The notes below the pieces were generated by a model that was not told the origin of the DNA, searched no databases, and saw only the letters and a list, made by a program, of their open reading frames with translations. Below are positions 22,045 to 31,999 of a DNA stretch of 36,291 nucleotides, piece after piece. The stretch spans positions 1-36,291 of the forward strand of contig JACQPK010000511.1 of assembly GCA_016207565.1 (NCBI GenBank), written 5' to 3'. A program made the position numbers and the translations under genes. Position 1 is the first letter of the stretch; each line of letters begins with the position of its first letter. Origin of the DNA: Elusimicrobiota bacterium. GTDB lineage: Bacteria; Elusimicrobiota; Elusimicrobia; UBA1565; JACRDR01.

Positions 22045-24181
22045 GGAATCCCCCCAGCCGACCTCTCCCCCGCCTCGCGGGGAGTAGGAGACAGCTCGTC
22101 GATCGAGCGGCCGAGCCCGGCCATGAGCTCGCGCAGCGCCTCGAGGTGGCCGGCCCCGAGCGCGGATCGCGGCGCCCGGTCCAGCACCGCGGCGGGCTCC
22201 GCCGCCGCGAGCCGGCGGACCGTCTCGCCCATGGGAGCGGATGCAACGAGCGGCTCCCAGTCCGAGAACGCCGGCGCGTCGCGTCCGCCGAGCCAGAGCG
22301 AAAGGCCGAGGCCGCGGCTATAGAGGTGGCGCAGGACGTAGCGGTTCGTCCAGGAGCTCTCGATCCAGAGGCTGCGCCACCAGATCGCCATCCACGACGC
22401 CGCCTCCGCGGCGACCTGGCGGCGGAGCGGCTCGGGCAGCCGGGGAGACGGCGGCAGCTCGCCCAAGGCGCAGGGGCCGGGTCCGTCCAGCAGCCCTCCG
22501 CCCGCGGGGCCGCTCCCGGAGTCGAGCCGGCCGAGCGGCGCCCCCAGGTACGAGGACTGGAGCGCCAAGGCCCACGCCGACGCGCTCAGCACCACCGGGA
22601 CGCCGGAAAGGGGGTCCGCCAGGGCGGCGCGGGCGGCCCGGGCGTACTCGCGCTCCCCCGCCCCGTCGTCTAAGACGAGATAGGTATGGTACGGCGGGTC
22701 GCACACCACGGCCCGCGCCCCGCCGGAGGCCCGCAGCGCGTTCATCCGGCCTTCCAGCGCCCACGCCGGAGCGGGAAAGCGCGCCGCCGGACCGTCGACG
22801 ACGCCGAGCCCCTCGAGCGCGGCTCGCGACGCGCGCTCCAGCAGCCTCGCCGACTCGCTCCACAGAGCGGCCGGAGCCGCGGCCCCCGCGTCCGCCCTGA
22901 CGGCGCGCGCCTGGGCGCGGGTCGCGACCCGGTTCGTCTCGCGCGCGGCGAAGGAGCCGTAGCGCCAGGCGTCGAGGAAGAGCTTGCGGAGATCCGCCTC
23001 GTCTTTGGCCGCGGCGTCCGGGCGCGCGCGGAAACGCCGCCGCGACAGCTCGAGGTAGGAGACCAGGCACCAGGCCCACGGGTCGAGAAAGCGCCGCTTC
23101 GCGGAGGACTCGAGGAGGGCGGCCTCCGGGAGCCCGGCGCCCCGGAGCACGCGCCACGCGGGCGGGTCCTCGGAAGCCCGCTGCCCTCCCCACCGCCGGT
23201 ACCGAGCGAGCTCGGCGGGCTCGGGAAGCCAGAGATCGCCGAGCATCGGCGCGGCCGCCTTCAGCGCGCCCGTCGCCGCGCGCAGGCGGCGGAGCCTCAC
23301 GGCCTCCTCGGCGGCCGTCTTCACGGGCGGCAGGACCACGATGAGATCGATGTCGCTCACGCCGGGCTCCCAGCCCTCGCGCGTCATTCCTCGATGCAGG
23401 ATCACGCTGTGGGCGCCGGCCGTCGTTTCGAGCGCCGCGGCCGAGCCGGCCGCCGCGCCCCGGTACAGCGCGCGATAGGCGCTCGAGAGCGCCGGCACGT
23501 CGCGCGTCGCGAGAACGAGGTCGGCCGCCCAGCGCTTGAGCGACGTCTTCGCGGGCGGCGGAGCGTCCTCGAAGGCGGCGGCGCGCAGCCCCTCGAGCAC
23601 CGGCGGCTCTCCGGTCCCCAGCGCCCGGACGTCGTCTTCGAGCGTGGCGGGCCGGGCCTCGTCGCCGAGCAACTCCCGGGCGAGCGCGTGAGCCGTGAGG
23701 TACGCGCCGAGCGGACCCGCGTGCTCGCCGTCCGCCGCCCGCAGCCCCGGCCGGCCCCGGCGCCGCTCCCAGCGGGCCCACCGGGCGCCGATCCCGGCGA
23801 CCCTCGCGCCGAGAGAGTCTCCCAGCGCGCGGTAGAACGCCGCGACCCGGGGCTCGTCCGCGGCTCCCGGCGAGAGCCACGGCCACCACAGCAGGAGCCG
23901 CGCGCCGTGCTCGCGCGTGAGCGCCGCGAGGCCGCCGGCCGCGAGCCGCGTCGCCTCAGGGTCGGCCAGCGGGCGCGCGCGGTGCTCCTGCAAGACGACC
24001 GCGTCCCAGCGCTCGGCGGCCAAGGCCGACCGGACGCGGCCGGACGCGAGGTGCTCGGCGAGCGTGGCGCCGTCCTGGGCGACGCAGCCGGTCTCGAGCG
24101 GCGGGTAGAGCCGGCGCAGCAGGCCGGGGAGGTCGTGCTCCGGCGGGTGGAGCGTGAGGCTGTTGCCGACGAAGAGGACCC

Positions 24182-24185
<4 letters not shown>
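22041..24185 (-). CDS. SGNH hydrolase fused to nucleotidyltransferase-like domain
   Basis: 714 residues from GTG 24185, which overlaps the ATPase stop (GTGA); the open frame upstream is antisense to the ATPase and is discarded. Residues 1-~185 are an SGNH/GDSL-type hydrolase: RVLFVGNSLTLHP (nucleophile block), VVLQEHRARP, and RAADGEHAGPLGAYL with the D-x2-H catalytic pair. Residues ~230-500 contain a nucleotidyltransferase-like core, GMTREGWEPGVSDIDLIVVLPP, with SDID as metal ligands, followed by a helical region. Residues ~500-714 are helical and Trp-rich without a recognised fold. SGNH enzymes near glycan genes often edit O-acetyl groups, and the NTase substrate is unknown. I do not recall this pairing. 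Confidence 0.7.
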
Positions 24186-24900
<715 letters not shown>

Positions 24901-24904
<4 letters not shown>

Positions 24905-25656
24905 AGCGACTCCGCGACGCCCCGGCTCCAGCGCGGGAAGGCCGCGGCGGTGGCCGCGGTCGCGGCCGCGGCGCCGGCGGCGACCAGGGCGAGCGAGGCG
25001 GGCGGCGGCGGCGGGGCGCCGAGCAGCGCGGCGCGCGCCGCGCCGATCACGACGGAGAGCGGGTTCGCGGCGAGGAGCGCGGCGCCGGAGCCCTGCACCG
25101 CTTGGGGGTCGAAGAAGACGGGGGTCAGGAAGAAGAGGGCATAGAGCGCGAGGCCCCACGCCCGCTCGAGGTCGCGAAACTGGACGGCCGGGACCGCCAA
25201 GGCGCACGCGACGGCGCCGGCGAGCAGCGCCTCGACGACGGCCAGGCCCGGCAGCAGCAGCCAGCCCCAGCCCTGGAGCTTTCCGAGCGCGGCCAGCGCC
25301 GCCGCCAAGAGCGCCCACTCCGCGAGGTGCGAAAGCCAGACGGCCGCGACCGCCGACCAGACGACCGCGAGCCGGGGCACCGGGTGGCTGCCGACCAGAC
25401 CCGCCTTCCGGCGCAGGCTCGTCAGCCCGGCGGTGGACGCGGTCGCGAAGAAGTTCCACGGGACGAGCCCGACGAGGAGGTAGGCCGCGTAGTCCGGGAT
25501 GGCCGCGCCGAGCCACCCGGAGAAGACGGCGTAGAGGATGGCGAACTGCCCCAAGGGCTGCAGCAGGGTCCAGCAGAACCCCATCCAGGTGCCCTGGTCG
25601 CGGAGCTTGAACTCGGTCCGCGCCAGCGTCCAGAAGAGGTCCCAGGGCCACGCCAC
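24901..25656 (-). CDS. Wzm-type ABC-2 polysaccharide permease
   Basis: 251-residue membrane protein of the ABC-2/Wzm group. The N-terminus LFWTLARTEFKLRDQGTWMGFCWTLLQPL matches the family's amphipathic 'RD-x-K-x-R-Y-x-x-x-x-x-G-x-x-W' region. Five to six hydrophobic helices follow, including GQFAILYAVFSGWLG, VVWSAVAAVWLSHLAEWALL, LLLPGLAVVEALLAGAVACALAV and ALYALFFLTPVFFD. The start codon is GTG at 25656, six bases from a TAATAT hexamer in the divergent region shared with the TMTC-like gene. It heads the minus-strand operon permease, ATPase, SGNH-NTase, PIG-L. It moves a finished glycan across the inner membrane. Confidence 0.9.
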
Positions 25657-25662
25657 GGATGA

Positions 25663-25674
25663 ATATTACATAAT
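25663..25674. promoter_or_regulatory. Divergent leaderless -10 pair
   Basis: In one 25-bp gap, TAATAT (minus strand, 25663-25668) lies six bases from the permease GTG, and CATAAT (plus strand, 25669-25674) lies seven bases from the GTG at 25682. The two hexamers are adjacent back to back. No clear -35 boxes were found. Confidence 0.5.
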
Positions 25675-25681
25675 ACGTCCG

Positions 25682-27346
25682 GTGCACTCCCGGGCGGTCG
25701 GGCTCTTGATCCTCGTCGTGGCGTTGGCCTACGGCCGCACGCTCCGAAACGGCTTCGTCTGGGACGACGCGATCTACATCGAGCACAATCCGTTCGTGCA
25801 GGACCCCGCCAATCTCCGCCATCTCGTCGACCCGCGCTTCTACCTGGGGCGGCAGGCGGTCCTCGCCGGCAGCCGCCCCGTGTTTCTGGGCTCGCTGCTC
25901 ATCGACCGGCTCGTCTGGGGGGACCGGGCCTGGGGCTGGCACCTGACGAACGTGCTGCTCCATGCGGCGGACGCCCTCTGGGTGTACGCGCTGGGGCTCG
26001 AGCTCTTCGCCGCGTGGCCCGGGGCGCTGGCGGCCGCGCTGTTATTTGCCGCGCACCCGGCCGCGTCGGAGGCGGTCAACGGCGTGAGCTTCCGGACGGA
26101 CCTTCTCGCGGCCTTCTTCACGTTCGCGGCGCTCTACACCTACCTTCGCGCGCGGCGCCAGGTGGGCCGTCGCGCCGTAGCCAGGCTCGCGGGGGCCGCC
26201 GGGCTAGCGGGGCGGAGCCCCGTTGTGCCCGCGCTCGCAGGGGCTATTGGGGCCGCGGGCCCAGCGGGGCGGAGCCCCGCGGTGCCCGCGCTCGCAGGGG
26301 CTATTGGGGCCGCGGGCCTCTTCGGACTCGGCCTCCTCGCCAAAGAGAGCGCGGCGTCCTTCCTGCTCCTGCTCCCGCTCGCGGAGTTCCATACGCTCCC
26401 CTCGGGCGAGGCGACCGAGCGCAATCGCCGGCTCGCGTGGGCCCTCGGCCTCTCCCTCGCGGCCGCGGCCGCCTTCGCGGCTTTCCACTCGGCGCGCTTC
26501 CGCTACGACCTCGGCGCCGGCCGTGCCCGCGCGCCCTCTTCGGGCCTCACCGCGGGCGCGCCGGTCCCGGCCCTCGACCCGGGCGTGAGCGACCAGCCGT
26601 CGCCCCCCCCTTGGCGCGAGTATTACGAGAAGACGGGCACGCGCGTCGCGACCACGGTCCGGATCCTCGCGACGTATGCGCGGCTCTTCGTCTTCCCGCA
26701 TCCGCTCGTCGTCGACCGCGCGCCGCCGCTGGCCGGCGGAACCCTGGCCTCCATGCTGCTCCTCGCGGGGCTCTTCGCCGCCGCCCTCCGTTGGCGAAGC
26801 CGGCCGCTGGGGGCGGGGCTCGCGTGGTGCGCCGCCGCGCTCGTGCCGGTCGCGGGTCTCTATCCGCTCTACAACCCGATCGCGGAGCGCTACCTCTATC
26901 TCGCCGCGGCCGGCGCCGCGTGGGCGCTGGCCGACCTCGGCACGCTCCTGCCCCCGCGCGCGCGGCCCGCGGTGCTGGCCGCCGCCGTGCTGGCGCTCGC
27001 GGGCCGGGCCTGGGCGAGGACGCACGACTGGCGCTCGAACGACACGCTGTTCGCCGCCGACGCCCGCGGCGTGCCCCAACACCCGCGCGTGCGGCTCAAC
27101 CGCGGTCTGGCGCTCTGGGAGACGGGGAACCGGCGCCAGGCCGAGGATCAGCTCCGGCAGGCGGTCGACGCGCATCCCGGCTACGTCGAGGCGTGGGTGA
27201 ACCTCGGCATGCTGCGGCTGGAGCTCGGCCGCCCCGTCGAGGCGCTCTCGGCCTTCGAACGGGCGCTCGAGCTCTCGCCCGGCGACCGCCTGGCCCGTTA
27301 CGGCCGTGCGATCGCCTCGAAGCAGCCTTCGGGAGCGAAGCGATGA
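25682..27346 (+). CDS. TMTC-like GT-C membrane glycosyltransferase with TPRs
   Basis: 554-residue multi-pass protein resembling the TMTC/GT105 class of lipid-phosphate-sugar-using mannosyltransferases. The N-terminal helix is followed by TLRNGFVWDDAIYIEHN (D28/D29, the catalytic acidic pair of this clan). Further conserved-type segments are RPVFLGSLLIDRLVWG, HLTNVLLHAADALWVYALGL, LFAAHPAASEAVNGVSFRTDLL, LLAKESAASFLLLLP and YNPIAERYLYLAAAG. About ten membrane helices precede two C-terminal TPRs (~residues 465-540). The longer open frame from 25538 is rejected because GTG 25682 follows a -10 box by seven bases. The gene carries an internal 57-bp tandem repeat. The likely role is sugar transfer onto an exported glycan or protein. 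Confidence 0.8.
   Translation: MHSRAVGLLILVVALAYGRTLRNGFVWDDAIYIEHNPFVQDPANLRHLVDPRFYLGRQAVLAGSRPVFLGSLLIDRLVWGDRAWGWHLTNVLLHAADALWVYALGLELFAAWPGALAAALLFAAHPAASEAVNGVSFRTDLLAAFFTFAALYTYLRARRQVGRRAVARLAGAAGLAGRSPVVPALAGAIGAAGPAGRSPAVPALAGAIGAAGLFGLGLLAKESAASFLLLLPLAEFHTLPSGEATERNRRLAWALGLSLAAAAAFAAFHSARFRYDLGAGRARAPSSGLTAGAPVPALDPGVSDQPSPPPWREYYEKTGTRVATTVRILATYARLFVFPHPLVVDRAPPLAGGTLASMLLLAGLFAAALRWRSRPLGAGLAWCAAALVPVAGLYPLYNPIAERYLYLAAAGAAWALADLGTLLPPRARPAVLAAAVLALAGRAWARTHDWRSNDTLFAADARGVPQHPRVRLNRGLALWETGNRRQAEDQLRQAVDAHPGYVEAWVNLGMLRLELGRPVEALSAFERALELSPGDRLARYGRAIASKQPSGAKR
26206..26319 (+). repeat. Two near-identical 57-bp tandem units in frame
   Basis: Units 26206-26262 and 26263-26319 match at 54 of 57 bases, adding 19 residues each to a loop/helix of the TMTC-like protein. 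Each unit contains CGGGGCGGAGCCCCG, a small inverted repeat. A partial third copy extends upstream of 26206. Confidence 0.75.
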
Positions 27347-28338
27347 TCTCCGTCATCATCTTGGGCTCGCGGCCGCGATCGCTCGAGCGGTGCCTGGCGA
27401 GCATCGCGGCGTCGACGCCGCCGGGCCCGATCGAGACGCTGGTCGTCGTGGACGAGCGCGCGGCGGCGGCTCGCTCCGCCGTCGAGGCCTGGGCGGGCCG
27501 CCTCGCGGGGCTGCGCGTCCTCTCGGCCCGCGCGCTCCGGGTGGGCGCCGCGCGCAATCTCGCGATCGCGCAAGCGCGGGGCCGCTGGCTGTGCTTCCTC
27601 GACGACGACGTGGTGGTGCCGCCGGACTATTTCGCGACGCTGGCCGACAAGGCGGCGAGCCACCCCGAGGCCGACGCGATCGGCGGCCCGAATCTCACGC
27701 CCCCGGACAGCGGGGTGTTCGAGCGCGCGGTAGGCCGGCTCCTGTCGTCGTGGTTCGGCGCCTGGCGTATGCGGCGCCGCGCGACGGGCCACCCTCACGA
27801 CGCGTGGGTGGACGAGCGCAGCCTGATCCTCTGCAACCTCGCCCTGCGCGCGGGGCGGCTCGAGCGGGAGAGCCTGGCCTTCGATGAGCGCCTCGAGCGC
27901 AACGAGGAGAACCTCCTGCTCGAGGAGCTCCGGGCGCGGGGCGCGCGCCTGCTGCACGCGCCGGGGCTCTGGGTCTATCATGAGCGCCGCTCCACGCTCC
28001 CGGCCTTCGCCCGGCAGTGCTATCGGTCCGGGGTCGGCCGCGCGCGGATGACGTTCCTCCTGCCCGGCTCGCTGAGACCGGCCTATCTCCTGCCCCTGGC
28101 CCCCGCGCTCGCGCTGGCCGCGGGCGGACCGTGGGCCGCCGCCTACCTGGCGGCCGTCGTTCTCAACGCCGCTTGGTGCGCGCTCGGCGACGAGCGGCCT
28201 TTCGCCGTCTTCGCTCGGCTATGCGCCCTCTTCCCCGTAGGCCACCTGAGCAACGCGGCGGGGCTCGCGGCCGGGACCCTCCAGGCGGCGTTCGACCGGC
28301 AACCCCATGAGGATCGCGCTCGTTACGCCGACGCGTAG
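27343..28338 (+). CDS. GT2 glycosyltransferase with C-terminal membrane helix
   Basis: 331-residue GT-A transferase starting at ATG 27343 (ATGA overlap with the TMTC-like gene). ISVIILGSRPRSLERCLASI opens the Rossmann half, IETLVVVDERA occupies the usual D-N/D-G position, and RWLCFLDDDVVVPPDYF supplies the DDD metal motif. NEENLLLEELRARG takes the place of the ED motif. The C-terminus has hydrophobic segments (YLLPLAPALALAAGG, WAAAYLAAVVLNAAW), so it is probably membrane-bound. Its end overlaps the following GT4 by 32 bp. It resembles transferases with C-terminal anchors that act on lipid-linked acceptors, which is an inference. Confidence 0.8.
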   Translation: MISVIILGSRPRSLERCLASIAASTPPGPIETLVVVDERAAAARSAVEAWAGRLAGLRVLSARALRVGAARNLAIAQARGRWLCFLDDDVVVPPDYFATLADKAASHPEADAIGGPNLTPPDSGVFERAVGRLLSSWFGAWRMRRRATGHPHDAWVDERSLILCNLALRAGRLERESLAFDERLERNEENLLLEELRARGARLLHAPGLWVYHERRSTLPAFARQCYRSGVGRARMTFLLPGSLRPAYLLPLAPALALAAGGPWAAAYLAAVVLNAAWCALGDERPFAVFARLCALFPVGHLSNAAGLAAGTLQAAFDRQPHEDRARYADA

Positions 28339-29305
28339 CGACCCCGCGCACCGCCGCCTGGCGCGCGCGCTCGCCTGCGAGTTCCGGCGGCGCGGGCATC
28401 GGGTCCGCTGGCTCACGTCCTCTCCGGGGGCGCGGACGCGTTTCGACGTCTGCCATGTCCATTGGTTCGCGCGCGGCTTCGAGGGCTTGGGCCTGGCGGC
28501 GTGGCCCGAGGGAGCCCGGCTCGTGCTGACCCACCAGGCGGCCTCGTTCGGACTCATCGAGCATCCGGCGGCGTTCGGCGCGCTCGCCCGCCGGGCCGGC
28601 CTCGTGACCACGGTCTCCCGGCGCGCGGCCCGCGAGCTGGCCGTGTCCATTCAGAAGCGCGCGGCGGTGGTCCCCAACGGCGTCGCGCCGGCGCGACGCA
28701 CGGCGCGCCCCGCCCGCTCGCGGACCACGCTGCTGGCGGTCAGCCGGATCGCCGCCTACAAGGGGCTGGACACGTTGGCCCTCGCGTTCGCGTCGCTGAA
28801 GGACCGGCGCCCCGGCCTCCGGCTCGAGGTATACGGGCCCGATCAGACGGGCGGGCGTTTCGCCCGGTTCGTCCGCCGGCTCGGCCTGGGCGGACGCGTC
28901 GAGCTCCGCGGGGACCGTCCCGAGCGCGAAGTCGACCGCGCGCTCGCGCGCTGCGAGGCCTTCGTCCTCCCCTCGCGGCAGGAGAATCTGCCGATGGCTC
29001 TCCTCGAGGCGATGGCGGCGGGACGGCCGATCGTCGCCTGCCGCGTGGGCGGCGTGCCGGAGGCGGTCCGCCATGGGAGGGAGGCTCTCCTCGTGCCCCC
29101 GGGCTCCCCCGCGGCGCTTGGACGCGCGCTCCGGTCCCTGCTGGAGCGGCCCGCGCTGGCCCGCCGCCTGGGCCGCGCGGCCGCGAGGCGCGCGCGCCGC
29201 TTCACCTGGCGGAACGTTGCGACGAACTATCTCGAGGCCTACCGAACCTTGCTGGATGCAAGCCCTAGAAAGAGGGCCCCGTCAGCACGCGAAAAAGGTA
29301 GGTAA
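28307..29305 (+). CDS. GT4 family glycosyltransferase
   Basis: 332-residue GT-B transferase, a close paralogue of the GT4 half of the fusion protein at 11743. Shared blocks include DQTGG before ...RLGL, the PSR-ENLP-A-LEAMAAG motif, the VGGVPE-VRH segment and the C-terminal ARRARRFTW...Y segment. Those blocks also mark where the GT4 part of the fusion ends. It shows VCHVHWFARG, VVPNGVAPARR and AVSRIAAYKGLD as the domain interface. It overlaps the preceding GT2 by 32 bp and ends with a short basic tail. It is the last glycan gene before the pilin operon. Confidence 0.85.
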   Translation: MRIALVTPTRSDPAHRRLARALACEFRRRGHRVRWLTSSPGARTRFDVCHVHWFARGFEGLGLAAWPEGARLVLTHQAASFGLIEHPAAFGALARRAGLVTTVSRRAARELAVSIQKRAAVVPNGVAPARRTARPARSRTTLLAVSRIAAYKGLDTLALAFASLKDRRPGLRLEVYGPDQTGGRFARFVRRLGLGGRVELRGDRPEREVDRALARCEAFVLPSRQENLPMALLEAMAAGRPIVACRVGGVPEAVRHGREALLVPPGSPAALGRALRSLLERPALARRLGRAAARRARRFTWRNVATNYLEAYRTLLDASPRKRAPSAREKGR

Positions 29306-29344
29306 TAGCTGTCTCGAGCCTGACAAACTGTGACTGGGTTCATA

Positions 29345-29373
29345 TTGATTTTTAGGGGAAACCCGCTTAAACT
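29345..29373 (+). promoter_or_regulatory. Sigma-70-like promoter for the pilin operon
   Basis: TTGATT (29345-29350), a 17-nt spacer and TAAACT (29368-29373) form a well-spaced promoter, followed by seven bases and ATG 29381. The start is probably leaderless. The 75-bp gap holds nothing else except ACTGTCCCG, which also occurs in the hairpin region at 5240. Confidence 0.6.
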
Positions 29374-29380
29374 GTCCCGA

Positions 29381-31999
29381 ATGCGCAGACGGCTGGGATC
29401 GCGGGGTGTCTCGCTGGTCGAGCTTATGGTGGCCGTGGCCATCCTCTCGATCGGCATCCTGGGATTTTTCGGGGCGTTCCGCTTCATCACCAAGTCGGTG
29501 CACGCCAGCCGGAGCCGCACCCTCGCGGCCAACCTGACCCAGGAGCGCATCGAGAACCTCAAGAACATCTCGTACTACAGCCTGCTCGTGACCACCTCGG
29601 CGGACGTGGACAACTCGTTTACGCCAGGCATCACCTACGACAACGTCAACTACCCGCCGGACACGGTGGCGATCGGAAACATCGTCTACAAGCGCTACAC
29701 CTTCGTCTCCCTGGCCCAGATCAACAACAACGTCATCTCGACCGTCACGTTCACCTACCCGGACACCGGGATGAAGCAGATCACGGTGCACGTGATCTGG
29801 TCCGAGGAAGGCAACCAGAAGAAGTGGTCGATGAGCAACCTGCTCGAGAACCCCAACGTGGCGCCCCTCGACTGCAGCTACTCCGGCGCGGTCACGCGGA
29901 ACACCGGGGGCAACCTGTCGGGCGCGCTCGTGCGGGTCCTCCAGAACCCGGACTGGCAAGCCGAGACGGACTCCTCGGGCAACTACACCTTCCGGGCGCA
30001 CCACGGCACCTACGACCTCCGAGCCTCCCTGGCCGGCTTTTACGACCAGACCCAGGCCTCGATCGGGTGCGTGCTGGGGTCCAACTACATCCAGAACTTC
30101 GCGCTCACGCAGATCACGACGGGACAAGTCTCGGGCAACGTGTGGATGAACACGAACCTCGTCGTCGCCCAGGTCGTGGTCGCGACCTACACCTGGGCCG
30201 GCAACAACGATACGTTCGCCGAGGTCGAGTACGTCAGCCTCTATAACCCCACGACCTTCGCGATCAACATCGGCGACGACATCACCGCCGATCAGGTCAG
30301 CATGAATTACCAGGAGGAGGGTGGGGCCTCGAGCGTCCCGCCGGGCTCGTGGAACTTCGTGCATTTCTCCACCTACATTCCGCCGCTCAGCTATTACCTC
30401 ATCGCGAACGCGACGGCGTTCATGATCAACGGAGCCGTGCACAACGTGGACGCGTGCTACAAGAACGGCGCCAACTGCGACACGAGCCCCGATCCCGCGG
30501 GCACAGACTTCCTCAAGAACAACTCGGCGGCGCAGCTCATCGTGGGAGACCCGATCAACTGGATCGCCTACGACACGATCTGCTGGGACGACGGGGACAC
30601 GGTGGCGACCGATGCGGGCGCGGGGCTCGGGACTTGCGAAGGCACGTCCATCCCGAACTACAATGTGCCGCCGCTCGACGGCATCGGACTGGGCAATATG
30701 ATCGTGCGCGTCTCGAGCCCGGGCGCGCCCGTCCTCAGCTTGTTCGGCTCCTACGGCTCGGCCTACGACTCCGACGACAACCGCTCGGACTTCCGTTTCC
30801 CGTCGGACACCTTCATCGGCATCCCGCTCAACGCGGGCTCCGTCTTCGACGGCGAGTTCCCGGTGATCGCCGGCAAGCCCGGGATCGGCGCGCTCGTGAC
30901 GTCGAACGACTCGCTCTCGGGCTCGACCGTCGCCTACCGCGATTACATCGCGAGCACCACCTACAACCTCGCCTTCGCCCGCTATACGATCCCGGCGGTC
31001 TCGACGGGGACCTGGGCGGTGGTCATCGCGACCAACACGTACTACAAGCAGATCTCGAACGTGATCGTCACCGCGAACGCGACGACCGCGATCCCGAACG
31101 CGGCGACGACGCCGGCCGAGCCGTATTCGGGAGGCGTCGGGCAGATCCTATCGAGCCACACCCTCGGCGGGTTCGTGAACGGCGTCGTGGTGGACGTGAA
31201 CGGCTCCGGGGTCTCGGGCATCTCGGTGCTCGCGGGTGGCAAGGCGACCACCACCGGGGCGAACGGTCGGTACTTCGTGCAGACCTCCAGCGGCCCGATC
31301 TACGTGATCGCCAACCCCAACAACGCCAACCCCGTGTACATCCAGGATATCGCCCAGGTGACGCTCAGCGCCGGAGAGGTGGCCACTCAGAACTTCACGA
31401 TGCTCCAGGGCGGACTCCTGACCGGCTACGTCACGAGCGGCACGACGCCGCTGCCGAACGTCGTCGTGGCGGCGACCCTCGGCGGAAACCAGATGGGCTC
31501 GGGCACCTCCGACACGAGCGGCACCTTCATCATCCGCAACCTCTCCACGGGCACGTACACGATCAAGCCCGTCCTCGACACGGGCCAGGACTCGAGTCCC
31601 AACTCGATGAGCGCGACGGTGGTCTCGACCAGCTCGGTCTTCGTCGGGACGTTCACCGTCGCCGGCTCGCTCGGCAACATCGCCGGCACGATCACTTACA
31701 AAGGCGAGCCGCTGACGACGGGGGCGCTGGTCCTCGCCTCCTCCGCGTCGATCGCCTCCGTCCCCTCGGCGCTCGCGGCCTCCTCCGCGCCGGCCCTCAC
31801 CCCGCTCTACGCGGTCTCGAGCAAGGCCGACGGCACCTACGAGATCGCCACGCGCGGGACGAGCACCTACACCTACAATCTCGCCGTGTACGTCCCGGAG
31901 ATCCAAGGCGACGGGTCCGTCGTGATCACGACCAAGACCTGGTCCGGCATCAGCGTCTCGCCGAGCGCCACGACGAACCTGGACCTCACGATCCCATGA
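29381..31999 (+). CDS. PilV-like pseudopilin with large exported passenger
   Basis: 872-residue type IV pilin-family protein. The prepilin signal is basic and short, with cleavage expected after G9 and Glu at +5 (G|VSLVELMVAVAILSIGI). ATG 29381 is preferred over 29330 because it lies just after the promoter and gives a standard signal. After a ~130-residue pseudopilin region come several beta-rich modules: two or three CarboxypepD_reg-like segments (SGALVRVLQNP..YTFRAHHGTYDLRASLAGF; SGISVLAGGKATTTGANGRYFV; LPNVVVAATLGGN..YTIKPVL). Between them is a segment around residues 265-510 that recalls lamin-tail domains (AEVEYVSLYNPT...GSWNFVHF...YYLIANA). Such tips suggest an adhesin-like minor pilin. 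It overlaps the next gene by ATGA. Confidence 0.8.
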   Translation: MRRRLGSRGVSLVELMVAVAILSIGILGFFGAFRFITKSVHASRSRTLAANLTQERIENLKNISYYSLLVTTSADVDNSFTPGITYDNVNYPPDTVAIGNIVYKRYTFVSLAQINNNVISTVTFTYPDTGMKQITVHVIWSEEGNQKKWSMSNLLENPNVAPLDCSYSGAVTRNTGGNLSGALVRVLQNPDWQAETDSSGNYTFRAHHGTYDLRASLAGFYDQTQASIGCVLGSNYIQNFALTQITTGQVSGNVWMNTNLVVAQVVVATYTWAGNNDTFAEVEYVSLYNPTTFAINIGDDITADQVSMNYQEEGGASSVPPGSWNFVHFSTYIPPLSYYLIANATAFMINGAVHNVDACYKNGANCDTSPDPAGTDFLKNNSAAQLIVGDPINWIAYDTICWDDGDTVATDAGAGLGTCEGTSIPNYNVPPLDGIGLGNMIVRVSSPGAPVLSLFGSYGSAYDSDDNRSDFRFPSDTFIGIPLNAGSVFDGEFPVIAGKPGIGALVTSNDSLSGSTVAYRDYIASTTYNLAFARYTIPAVSTGTWAVVIATNTYYKQISNVIVTANATTAIPNAATTPAEPYSGGVGQILSSHTLGGFVNGVVVDVNGSGVSGISVLAGGKATTTGANGRYFVQTSSGPIYVIANPNNANPVYIQDIAQVTLSAGEVATQNFTMLQGGLLTGYVTSGTTPLPNVVVAATLGGNQMGSGTSDTSGTFIIRNLSTGTYTIKPVLDTGQDSSPNSMSATVVSTSSVFVGTFTVAGSLGNIAGTITYKGEPLTTGALVLASSASIASVPSALAASSAPALTPLYAVSSKADGTYEIATRGTSTYTYNLAVYVPEIQGDGSVVITTKTWSGISVSPSATTNLDLTIP

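Noticed and set aside
20297-22246. 649-codon minus-strand frame and matching plus-strand frame 20353-22323
   Set aside because: Both cross true gene borders and lack motifs; the supported genes there are GT2, SPASM protein and PIG-L.
25538-25681. N-terminal extension of the TMTC-like protein
   Set aside because: It runs antisense through the permease start region; GTG 25682 follows a -10 box and begins the hydrophobic helix.
26206-26319. CRISPR-like repeat array
   Set aside because: Two directly adjacent units with no spacers, inside a coding frame.
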